Assembly (NCBI GenBank): GCA_902795785.1
Contig: CADBMK010000153.1
Location: 1-11,382 of the forward strand
DNA: 11,382 bases
From: an uncultured Bacteroidia bacterium
GTDB lineage: Bacteria; Bacteroidota; Bacteroidia; Bacteroidales; UBA932
Direction: 5' to 3'
Part shown: positions 1 through 6,520 of the stretch, in pieces
How the letters are laid out: the number at the start of each line of letters is the position of its first letter
Numbering within the stretch: position 1 is the stretch's first letter
The notes under the pieces: generated by a model
What the model saw: only the letters and a program-made list of their open reading frames with translations
The model's database searches: none
What the model was told of the DNA's origin: nothing
Position numbers and translations under genes: made by a program

Positions 1-137
1 ATCATATTGTCCCTGGTGAAAAAGCAGAGAACGGAAAGGGTCAGAATGAAAGAGATAATGGCAAATTTAAAGAAAGAATTCTGCTCAGGATCTCCTTTCT
101 CTACGTTCCTTTTCCATATATCTTTCAAATTGCGCAT
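1..137 (-). CDS. 5' part of a small membrane protein, possibly DivIC/FtsB-like (partial)
   Basis: An open frame reads leftwards from an ATG at 137-135 and runs off the window edge after 45 codons without a stop. The visible protein has a short charged N-terminus (residues 1-21, rich in Lys, Arg, Glu and Asp), one hydrophobic stretch at about residues 22-40 that looks like a membrane anchor, and then the start of a polar segment (T-R-D-N-M). A short cytosolic tail followed by one membrane helix and a polar region is the layout of DivIC/FtsB septum-formation initiators, which continue with a periplasmic coiled coil. That coiled coil would lie outside the window, so the family call is a weak inference. 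The gene is divergent from the nucleotidyltransferase gene. A possible -7 box (TACTTTTG on the minus strand, 153-146) sits only 8 nt before the ATG, so the message may have almost no leader. Confidence 0.55.
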   Translation of the reverse strand, partial: MRNLKDIWKRNVEKGDPEQNSFFKFAIISFILTLSVLCFFTRDNM

Positions 138-198
138 AATACCGACAAAAGTATAAAAAAATACTTATTTTTGTAGCTCACAAATAAACATATAATTA
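138..198. promoter_or_regulatory. Divergent promoter region with mirrored -7 boxes
   Basis: This 61-bp AT-rich gap separates two divergent genes. On the + strand TATTTTTG (166-173) fits the Bacteroides -7 consensus TAnnTTTG; on the - strand TACTTTTG (153-146) fits it as well. The two boxes overlap the outer sides of an inverted repeat, AAGTAT (149-154) and ATACTT (161-166), separated by six A residues. I do not see a well-placed -33 TTTG element for either direction, so the promoter call rests on the -7 matches, the position and the base composition. A + start near 180 would give a leader of about 20 nt. The + strand ATG is directly preceded by CATATAATTA with no Shine-Dalgarno sequence. Confidence 0.45.
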
Positions 199-1137
199 AT
201 GAAACCAACTCTATTGGTCCTTGCTGCTGGAATGGGTAGCCGTTATGGCGGACTTAAGCAGATGGACGGTCTCGGACCTTCTGGTGAGACGATTATCGAT
301 TATTCGATTTATGACGCAGTAAATGCCGGTTTCGGCAAAGTGGTATATATTGTACGCGAATACTTCAAGGAGCAGTTTGAATCTGTCGTGAAGGAAAAGT
401 ACAGCGGAGTAAAGTGTCCTGACGGATCACCTCTACAGTTTGAATTCGTAACTCAGGAACTTAATAAGATCCCTGCCGGATTTACCCTCAATCCGGAGCG
501 TCAGAAGCCTTGGGGAACTGCTCACGCCGTCCTTATGGCAAAAGACATCATCAAGGAACCATTTGCTGTCATCAACGGTGACGACTACTACGGAAAGGAG
601 TCTTTCAAGGTCCTCGCAGACTGGCTCAAAGCACACGAGAACACAAAGGGACAGTACTGCATCGTTGGTTTCGAACTTGACAACACCCTTTCAGAGTCAG
701 GCGGAGTTTCACGCGGAATCTGCCACTATGACAAGAACAATACCCTTACATCCATTGTTGAGCATCTCAATATAGCAATGACACCGGAGGGAAAGGTATT
801 CGGAGACAACAGCACAACCCTCGAGACCCATGTCGAACTTGAGGCCAAGGCTCTCTGCTCAATGAATATGTGGGGTTTCACCCCTGATTATTTTGAAAAG
901 AGCGCAGAGATATTCAACGACTTCCTCAAGGAGAATATCTCAGAACTCAAGAAAGAGTATTATATTCCTTACGCTGTAGACCTTATGACCAAGGCCGGAG
1001 ACGCTTCAACTGAAGTGCTCTCAACACCTTCACGCTGGTTCGGCGTCACCTATAAGGAAGACCGCCCTGCAGTTGTGGCAAAGTTTAAGGAACTTGCAGA
1101 CAAGGGAGTTTATCCAACCCCTCTCTACAGGAAATAA
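199..1137 (+). CDS. Sugar-phosphate nucleotidyltransferase family protein
   Basis: This 312-residue protein has the GT-A-like fold signature of sugar-1-phosphate nucleotidyltransferases (NTP_transferase family). The N-terminus carries the nucleotide-binding loop L-A-A-G-M-G-S-R-Y-G-G-L-K (residues 8-20, with R15 and K20 conserved), and N-G-D-D-Y-Y (126-131) supplies the acidic residues (D128/D129) expected to bind Mg2+. A conserved C-terminal S-R-W-F-G-V-T-Y motif begins at residue 278. No signal peptide or membrane segment is seen, so it is probably cytosolic. From the family, it should couple an NTP with a sugar phosphate and release pyrophosphate; UTP with glucose-1-phosphate is a common default annotation, but the substrate cannot be read from the sequence. 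It is the first gene of a + strand trio and ends 7 nt before the CPBP gene. The start is the ATG after the AT-rich leader; the glycine-rich loop begins just seven residues later, as usual for the family. Confidence 0.85.
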   Translation: MKPTLLVLAAGMGSRYGGLKQMDGLGPSGETIIDYSIYDAVNAGFGKVVYIVREYFKEQFESVVKEKYSGVKCPDGSPLQFEFVTQELNKIPAGFTLNPERQKPWGTAHAVLMAKDIIKEPFAVINGDDYYGKESFKVLADWLKAHENTKGQYCIVGFELDNTLSESGGVSRGICHYDKNNTLTSIVEHLNIAMTPEGKVFGDNSTTLETHVELEAKALCSMNMWGFTPDYFEKSAEIFNDFLKENISELKKEYYIPYAVDLMTKAGDASTEVLSTPSRWFGVTYKEDRPAVVAKFKELADKGVYPTPLYRK

Positions 1138-1144
1138 TTCTGTT

Positions 1145-1951
1145 GTGAATAAGATTCTCTCATATTTCAATTATTACAAGCCGGGCGTCGGACAGTCGCT
1201 CGGCTTGATTGGCTGGTTGCTTGTCGGCGCCGTCTTAGGAAATGCCGTCGTGTTGTTTATCCAGATGGTCTTCGGATCTGAAGCAGCCCTTGCATATGGA
1301 ACTGTCTTTTCTTATCCCCTGATGTTTGTGCCTGCAGTAATCTATGCATTTCATAAGAGTGCCGCGGCACGCAAGTCAGGTGAAGACGGTGCGGAAGTTG
1401 ACTGGCACGGGTTCCCTGGATTCCGTATGGGACTTGAGGCAATTGCGGTGACGCTTGCTGTTGGTTTCGTGGTAGAGCCTCTCCAGATGCTTCTTCCTGA
1501 TATTCCTGACAGACTCAAAGCTCTTTTTGACAATATTACCGGCGGTAATATCATAATAGACCTGCTCTGTGCCGCCGTGATGGCCCCTCTCTTAGAGGAG
1601 TGGCTCTGCAGGGGAATGATAATGCGCGGTCTGATTGCCAGCGGAAAATCTCCGTTGTTTGCAATCATTTTCTCAGCCTTCATATTCGCCCTGATTCATG
1701 TTAATCCTTGGCAGGCGATACCGGCATTCCTGCTCGGATGCCTCTTCGGTTTCGTGTATTATCGTACCGGATCCCTCAAGATTACGATGTTGATGCATTG
1801 CGCAAACAATACAGCTGCAATTATCCTCGGCCATATCGACCGTTTCAAAGACGTTACCAACCTGTACGAGGTCATCGATCCTCTTACGTACTGGATCCTT
1901 TTCGTCGTTATCCTCTTCGGCGTGGGTCTGTTCATTAAGAGCTACAGATAG
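1145..1951 (+). CDS. CPBP family intramembrane metalloprotease (GTG start)
   Basis: This is a polytopic membrane protein with the three signature motifs of the CPBP (Abi/CAAX protease and bacteriocin-processing) family: E-E-W-L-C-R (E151, E152, R156), F-A-L-I-H (F181, H185) and H-C-A-N-N (H218, N222). Several hydrophobic segments surround them, as expected for a metal-dependent protease within the inner membrane; its substrate is unknown. I choose GTG 1145 (268 residues) over the upstream in-frame ATG at 1073. The ATG would overlap the previous gene by 65 bp, and its extra 24 residues are polar and look like an out-of-frame reading of that gene. The GTG lies 7 nt after the previous stop and is followed by an N-terminus (K-I-L-S-Y-F-N-Y-Y-K-P-G) typical of Bacteroidales members. 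Co-transcription with its neighbours is likely from spacing. A link to polysaccharide use is not evident; members also serve in bacteriocin immunity or protein processing. Confidence 0.88.
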   Translation: MNKILSYFNYYKPGVGQSLGLIGWLLVGAVLGNAVVLFIQMVFGSEAALAYGTVFSYPLMFVPAVIYAFHKSAAARKSGEDGAEVDWHGFPGFRMGLEAIAVTLAVGFVVEPLQMLLPDIPDRLKALFDNITGGNIIIDLLCAAVMAPLLEEWLCRGMIMRGLIASGKSPLFAIIFSAFIFALIHVNPWQAIPAFLLGCLFGFVYYRTGSLKITMLMHCANNTAAIILGHIDRFKDVTNLYEVIDPLTYWILFVVILFGVGLFIKSYR

Positions 1952-1977
1952 GAACTGTTTTAAACAACCATATAATT
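1952..1977 (+). promoter_or_regulatory. 26-nt gap and AT-rich start context before the GH3 gene
   Basis: The gap between the CPBP stop and the GH3 ATG contains no Shine-Dalgarno sequence and no good TAnnTTTG box, so GH3 is probably read through from upstream. The last nine bases, CATATAATT (1969-1977), are identical to the nine bases at 189-197 before the nucleotidyltransferase start. This points to an AT-rich translation-initiation context rather than a separate promoter. Confidence 0.4.
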
Positions 1978-4287
1978 ATGAAAAGAGCACTAGTATTACT
2001 CTCTGCCGGTGTCCTTGCTGTCTCGGCCTGCAATCGTACGGGCAGCACAATGAGTACGCCGGACATCGAGAGGGCCGTTGAAAAGACGCTTTCTGAAATG
2101 TCCCTTGAAGACAAAGTCGGACAGATGGTCCAGATAAATCTTACAGTGCTCGGCAAGGGAACCGGAGAGGCTTTCGTCTTGGATGAAGAGGCTCTTGACA
2201 AAGTCCTCGTTGATTACAGGATCGGTTCCATCCTTAACTGTCCTGACGAGGCTGTAACTCCTCAGAAGTGGCAGGAAATCCTTGCTGCCATCCAGGAAAA
2301 GGCCATAGGCGTGAACGGGATCCCGGTACTTTTCGGCCTTGACCATATTCACGGCTGTACCTATGTCATAGGTTCTACTCTTTTCCCTCAGGATGTGAAC
2401 GTCGGTGCTTCCTTCAATCCGGAACTTGCCCGCCGCGCCGCTGCTGTGACGGCTTATGAAAGCCGCGCCTGCAGCGTTCCATATTCCTTCTCTCCTACGA
2501 TAGACCTTACTCGCATCCAGACCTGGCCAAGAATTTGGGAAAACTTCGGTGAAGATCCGCTCCTCAATACAAGGATGGGACTCGCCGCCGTCTCAGGTTA
2601 CCAGGGTGATGATTACAACCATATTGACCAGAATCATATTGCAGTATCCCTCAAGCATTATATGGGATATGGCGGGCCGGTCAGCGGCAAGGACAGGACA
2701 CCTTCCAGCATCACCAAACCGGAGATGAGGGAGAAGTATTTTGCTCCTTACAAAGCCTGCGCCCAGGCCGGAGCCCTTTCCATAATGGTGAATTCTTCTG
2801 CAAACCTTGGAGAAGCTCCTTTCCACTGCAATCACGAGTATCTCACTGAATGGCTCAAGGAAGACCTCGGCTGGGATGGCGTTTTGATCACCGACTGGGC
2901 TGACGTGAACAATCTCTACACCCGCGAAATGGTTGCCAAGGACAAGAAAGATGCTCTCAAGAAGGCGGTCAACGCCGGCATCGACCTGATAATGGAACCT
3001 TATGCCGTGGATGCCTGTGATCTTCTCAAGGAACTTGTAAATGAGGGAGCCATTCCTCAGAGCCGTATCGACGATGCCGTTTCCAGAATCCTCAGAATGA
3101 AATACCGTCTCGGCCTTTTTGAAAATCCTCTCCAGAAATATGAGGACTATCCTCTCTTCGGTTCATTCGACGGAGAATCCCTTGCATCGGCAAAGGAGGG
3201 AATAGTTCTTCTCAAAAATAACGGAGTCCTTCCTCTCAAGGAAGCAAAGAAGATACTTGTCTGCGGACCGAATGCCAATTCAATGCGTGCCCTGGGCGGC
3301 GGCTGGAGCTATACCTGGCAGGGAAATTCGGATAAGTTCGCATCAAAATACAATACCGTATACGAGGCTCTTGCCGCCAGATTCACTTCCGGCAAGGTAA
3401 GTCTCGTCCAGGGGGTGGAATGGAACGAAGAACCCGGAAAATGGCAGGAGGAAAAGGTGCAGGACATAACTGCCGTCGTTTCTGCCGCCAAGGCTTCGGA
3501 CGTAATCGTAGCCTGCATCGGTGAGAACAGTTACTGCGAGACTCCGGGCAACATCTCGGACCTCAGCATCTCAAAAGGACAGCAGGAACTCCTCAGGGCG
3601 CTTGCAAAGACTGGCAAGCCAGTGGTATATGTTATCATCGGCGGCCGTCCCCGCATCATCAACGAATTTGTCGGCGTGGCAGATGCGATCGTTGATGCCT
3701 TCCTTCCTGGAAACAACGGCGCAGATGCACTCGCAGCCCTTCTTTCAGGAGATGACAACTTCTCCGCAAAGATGCCATATACTTATCCAAAGGCTGTCAA
3801 TTCTCTCATCAACTATGATTACAAGCCTTCTCAGCAGTCTTCGACTATGAGCGGCGCCTACAATTATTCAGCCGACGCTTCATCTGAATTCCCGTTCGGC
3901 TTCGGCCTCAGCTACACTACCTTCGAGTATTCAGACCTGAAGGCGGAGACGGAAGATTTCAATGCTTCGACTCCGGAACTCAAATTTACCGTAAACGTGA
4001 AGAATACCGGTTCTGTGGCCGGCAAGGAAGCCGTTCTCCTTTTCAGTTCGGACCTCGTGGCTTCCATCAATCCTGACAACAGGCGCCTGCGCGATTTCAC
4101 GAAGATTGAACTTCAGCCGGGTGAGTCCAGGACGGTAGAGTTTACGCTCAAGCCTTCCGACCTTGCCTTTGTCGGCCCGGACGGAAAGTGGCGTCTTGAA
4201 GAGGGTGAATTCAGAATGCAGGCCGGTGACCAGACCGTTATGATAAACTGCACTGAAACAAAGATTTACGAAACCCCTAACATTTAG
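1978..4287 (+). CDS. GH3 family beta-glucosidase, lipoprotein
   Basis: This 769-residue glycoside hydrolase family 3 enzyme should remove beta-linked glucose from the non-reducing ends of gluco-oligosaccharides. The signal peptide ends in a lipobox (V-S-A-C, Cys18), so the mature protein is lipid-anchored. The TIM-barrel domain spans roughly residues 35-385, with K226-H227 in the substrate-binding motif and the nucleophile Asp306 in I-T-D-W-A-D. The alpha/beta sandwich domain (about 395-610) contains G-E-N-S-Y-C-E-T-P-G (515-524), which matches the region holding the acid/base Glu in ExoI-type GH3 glucan glucohydrolases. A fibronectin type III-like domain closes the protein (about 667-745). 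Length and domain order are normal and complete. After Cys18 the sequence N-R-T-G-S lacks the acidic surface-export signal, so a periplasm-facing location is inferred. It ends against the GH2 gene with overlapping stops. Beta-glucosidase is likely; beta-xylosidase or a broader glucanase activity cannot be excluded. Confidence 0.93.
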   Translation: MKRALVLLSAGVLAVSACNRTGSTMSTPDIERAVEKTLSEMSLEDKVGQMVQINLTVLGKGTGEAFVLDEEALDKVLVDYRIGSILNCPDEAVTPQKWQEILAAIQEKAIGVNGIPVLFGLDHIHGCTYVIGSTLFPQDVNVGASFNPELARRAAAVTAYESRACSVPYSFSPTIDLTRIQTWPRIWENFGEDPLLNTRMGLAAVSGYQGDDYNHIDQNHIAVSLKHYMGYGGPVSGKDRTPSSITKPEMREKYFAPYKACAQAGALSIMVNSSANLGEAPFHCNHEYLTEWLKEDLGWDGVLITDWADVNNLYTREMVAKDKKDALKKAVNAGIDLIMEPYAVDACDLLKELVNEGAIPQSRIDDAVSRILRMKYRLGLFENPLQKYEDYPLFGSFDGESLASAKEGIVLLKNNGVLPLKEAKKILVCGPNANSMRALGGGWSYTWQGNSDKFASKYNTVYEALAARFTSGKVSLVQGVEWNEEPGKWQEEKVQDITAVVSAAKASDVIVACIGENSYCETPGNISDLSISKGQQELLRALAKTGKPVVYVIIGGRPRIINEFVGVADAIVDAFLPGNNGADALAALLSGDDNFSAKMPYTYPKAVNSLINYDYKPSQQSSTMSGAYNYSADASSEFPFGFGLSYTTFEYSDLKAETEDFNASTPELKFTVNVKNTGSVAGKEAVLLFSSDLVASINPDNRRLRDFTKIELQPGESRTVEFTLKPSDLAFVGPDGKWRLEEGEFRMQAGDQTVMINCTETKIYETPNI

Positions 4288-6518
4288 TTCTCCGTCAAGG
4301 AGAAGAACAGCGGTTCGGTATTTCCTTCGATTGATCGGAGAATGACCTGACATTTGCCGGAGAACGGCAGGACGGTCATCTCCGATTTGTCGTTCAATGG
4401 CCTTTCCACCTCCTTGAAACCTGGATTGCCATTGCCCCAGCCGAGAATCTCGGCGCCTTGGACCTTGACAGAAAGCCTCTCGCAAGGGGAGTCTATGTCA
4501 ACGACGATAATATCCTGCCCGTCATGGGCAATCTTGTCCTTTGAGAAAGTGTATTTGGTGACAGGCGGGGTGTCCGGCCAGACGGCCTTGATTTTCTTGC
4601 CTTTGTATGTGCCTTCCGCAGAGAAGGTGACTCCTTCGGAAGAACGCAGCTTCCAGATTAGGAAGCCGTCCTTAGGCATTCTCTTACTGCCGATTGTTTT
4701 TTTGTCTGCGAACATCTCCACTACGTCGCAGTTGGAGTAAACCCAGATTTCGTTCCTTGTGATTCCGCAGATATGGAGGACTGGTTCATCCGTCCACCAG
4801 GATTTAAGGTAATAGGCCTCGTCTTTGGGATAGCCGCAATAGTCCAGGATGCCGAACTGGGAACCTGTCGCCGGCCAGACCATCGGGTTGGACTCGCCTC
4901 TGTAGTCAAAACCTGTCCAGTAGCAGAGTCCTGCCGTCCAGGTGTTGTCGTGATAGAATTTCCATCCTCGTCCGATTGCGTTGACCACTCCCATAGTATC
5001 CCGTCTGTTGAGAGGCTCCATCCAGCCTTCTTCCGCAATGGTGATGTATTTCCCTCTCGTTCCGGCTCCGGAAGTCTCTTCCGTACCTATGGCTGTCTTC
5101 GTCGGATAGGCCTTCCTATAGTCCTCCACGGGGTTCTGCACTATATAGTTGTATCCGAAGACATCGCTTCCCTTCACCATTTCCCTTCCGCCTGCATTTG
5201 CATAAGTGCAGGGTCTGGTAGGGTCAAGGCTGCGGGCAAAGGCGCTCATCTTTTCAACTATCGTCTTTCCTTTCGGGCTTCCTTCCAGCGCCCACTCCTC
5301 ATTTCCGACGCTCCAGATGATGATGCCAGGGTGATTTATATCACGCAGGATCATATCCCTCAGGTTTCCCAGCTGATGATCATTTGTTCCGAGTTCCCTG
5401 TTTTCGTCAATGACAAGGAAACCCATTTCGTCCGCAAGATTCAGAAGGGTAGGGGAGGCCGGGTTGTGAGAACTCCGGATAGTGTTGAAACCGTATTTTT
5501 TGAGCTGTTCCAAACGGTATTTCCAAAGTCCGTCCGGTATTCCGGCTCCGACTCCTGCGTGATCCTGATGCAGGTTGCAGCCCTTCAGAACGACTTTCTT
5601 GCCATTGAGCAGGAAACCTTCCCTGGCGGAGAATTCGGCCCTTCTGAGTCCTATTCTGGTGACAGCCGTGTCAAGCGTTCCGGAAAAGTCCGGCTTGTTT
5701 GAAGCCACGGTGCGCAGGGTATAGAGATAAGGATCTTCAACGGACCATTCTCGGGCGTTTTCCACCACCAGCGTGCATATTTTGCTGTTTTCAGTTCTCG
5801 CCACCACGTTTCCACCTGCATCAAGAAGCTCGTTGCAGACGAAGGCTTCACCTGTCGTGGCTACTTCAACGGCAAGCTGATACTTCCCATCCGTATAGGC
5901 TTGCAGAGTCTTCACTCCGTGGGGCTTGATTGCCGTCGGAGGCGTCTTAATCAGGAATACATTGCGGTAGATGCCGGCTCCTTCATAATACCAGCCTTCT
6001 TCCAGGGAGGCGTCGCAGCGGACGGTTATGATGTTTTTCTGCCCGTAGTCCAGATAGTCCGTAAGGTCGTAAACCTGCTGGAGATATCCGTCCTGACGGC
6101 CTCCAAGATAAAAACCGTTGCAGAAAACCTGCGAGTTCCTGAATATGCCTTCAAATTCAATGAGAATCCGTTTTCCCTTGTCCTCTGCCGGGACATCGAA
6201 TACTTTTCTGTACCAACCCACTGAATTCTGGGGATACTTCCAGCCAATGCATTTGTAGCCGTGGCTGTGCGATGCTTCCTTGCTGTACGGCAGGTCCACC
6301 ACCCAGTCGTGCGGGAGGCTTACTTTTTGCCAGGCGCTGTCGTCAAAGTCCAGCATTATCGGACCCTTGTTATGGCCATTGGCCTGGGCCTTTGCAATAT
6401 AGGTGAAGTATTCGGTACCGTGGGTGTAATCGGCCTGCATTGAAGAGGCGTCACCCTTGGAGAACATCCATCCGTTGTTGAAAAGGATGGATGTCAGAAG
6501 GATGGCAAGTATATTCAT
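4284..6518 (-). CDS. GH2 family hydrolase, beta-galactosidase type
   Basis: This 744-residue GH2 protein has the usual order: jelly-roll sugar-binding domain (about 15-190), Ig-like domain (about 200-300), TIM barrel (about 300-590), then a DUF4982-like segment and a C-terminal Ig-like domain containing W-G-N-G-N-P. The acid/base is Glu407 in V-G-N-E-E-W and the nucleophile is probably Glu480 in I-G-T-E-E-T-S. The closest described group is Bacteroidetes beta-galactosidases with DUF4982, so removal of beta-galactosyl residues is the best guess; another GH2 specificity is possible. The ATG lies 2 nt after the GH36 stop, so it is translationally coupled and is the last gene of the operon. The N-terminus is odd: only about 11 hydrophobic residues (M-N-I-L-A-I-L-L-T-S-I) precede the usual F-N-N-G-W start of the mature fold, without a positive charge. 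No upstream in-frame ATG is available before the GH36 stop region. Confidence 0.92.
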   Translation of the reverse strand: MNILAILLTSILFNNGWMFSKGDASSMQADYTHGTEYFTYIAKAQANGHNKGPIMLDFDDSAWQKVSLPHDWVVDLPYSKEASHSHGYKCIGWKYPQNSVGWYRKVFDVPAEDKGKRILIEFEGIFRNSQVFCNGFYLGGRQDGYLQQVYDLTDYLDYGQKNIITVRCDASLEEGWYYEGAGIYRNVFLIKTPPTAIKPHGVKTLQAYTDGKYQLAVEVATTGEAFVCNELLDAGGNVVARTENSKICTLVVENAREWSVEDPYLYTLRTVASNKPDFSGTLDTAVTRIGLRRAEFSAREGFLLNGKKVVLKGCNLHQDHAGVGAGIPDGLWKYRLEQLKKYGFNTIRSSHNPASPTLLNLADEMGFLVIDENRELGTNDHQLGNLRDMILRDINHPGIIIWSVGNEEWALEGSPKGKTIVEKMSAFARSLDPTRPCTYANAGGREMVKGSDVFGYNYIVQNPVEDYRKAYPTKTAIGTEETSGAGTRGKYITIAEEGWMEPLNRRDTMGVVNAIGRGWKFYHDNTWTAGLCYWTGFDYRGESNPMVWPATGSQFGILDYCGYPKDEAYYLKSWWTDEPVLHICGITRNEIWVYSNCDVVEMFADKKTIGSKRMPKDGFLIWKLRSSEGVTFSAEGTYKGKKIKAVWPDTPPVTKYTFSKDKIAHDGQDIIVVDIDSPCERLSVKVQGAEILGWGNGNPGFKEVERPLNDKSEMTVLPFSGKCQVILRSIEGNTEPLFFSLTEN
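4288..4316 (+). repeat. Two short tandem inverted repeats after the GH3 stop
   Basis: Directly after the GH3 stop, TTCTCC (4288-4293) pairs with GGAGAA (4299-4304) across a 5-nt loop, and GAAC (4305-4308) pairs with GTTC (4313-4316) across 4 nt. There is no T-run behind either stem, so this is not a classical intrinsic terminator. Both lie inside the 3' end of the opposing GH2 coding sequence, so they may be chance. They are the only candidate stop signals I see between the convergent genes. Confidence 0.25.
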
Positions 6519-6520
6519 TT

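Noticed and set aside
1073..1144. Upstream ATG start for the CPBP protease
   Set aside because: It would overlap the nucleotidyltransferase by 65 bp and adds a polar tail unlike family members; GTG 1145 fits the gene spacing and the usual N-terminus.
2884..2901. Thr instead of Ser before the GH3 nucleophile (T-D-W)
   Set aside because: Both Ser and Thr occur at this position in active GH3 enzymes, so it is not a sign of a dead enzyme.
3931..4485. 184-codon open frame on the - strand across the GH3/GH2 junction
   Set aside because: It overlaps the GH3 C-terminal domain on the opposite strand and the GH2 end in another frame. Its Arg/Gly-rich translation has no family features.
4773..5702. 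309-codon open frame on the + strand inside the GH2 gene
   Set aside because: It lies entirely antisense to a GH2 coding sequence with intact catalytic motifs, and its translation shows no recognisable domain; long antisense frames are common in genes with this codon usage.
4284..6518. Frameshift or truncation in the GH2, GH36 or GH94 genes
   Set aside because: Each reading frame runs through all expected catalytic motifs at family-typical spacing and length, so no breakage is seen.
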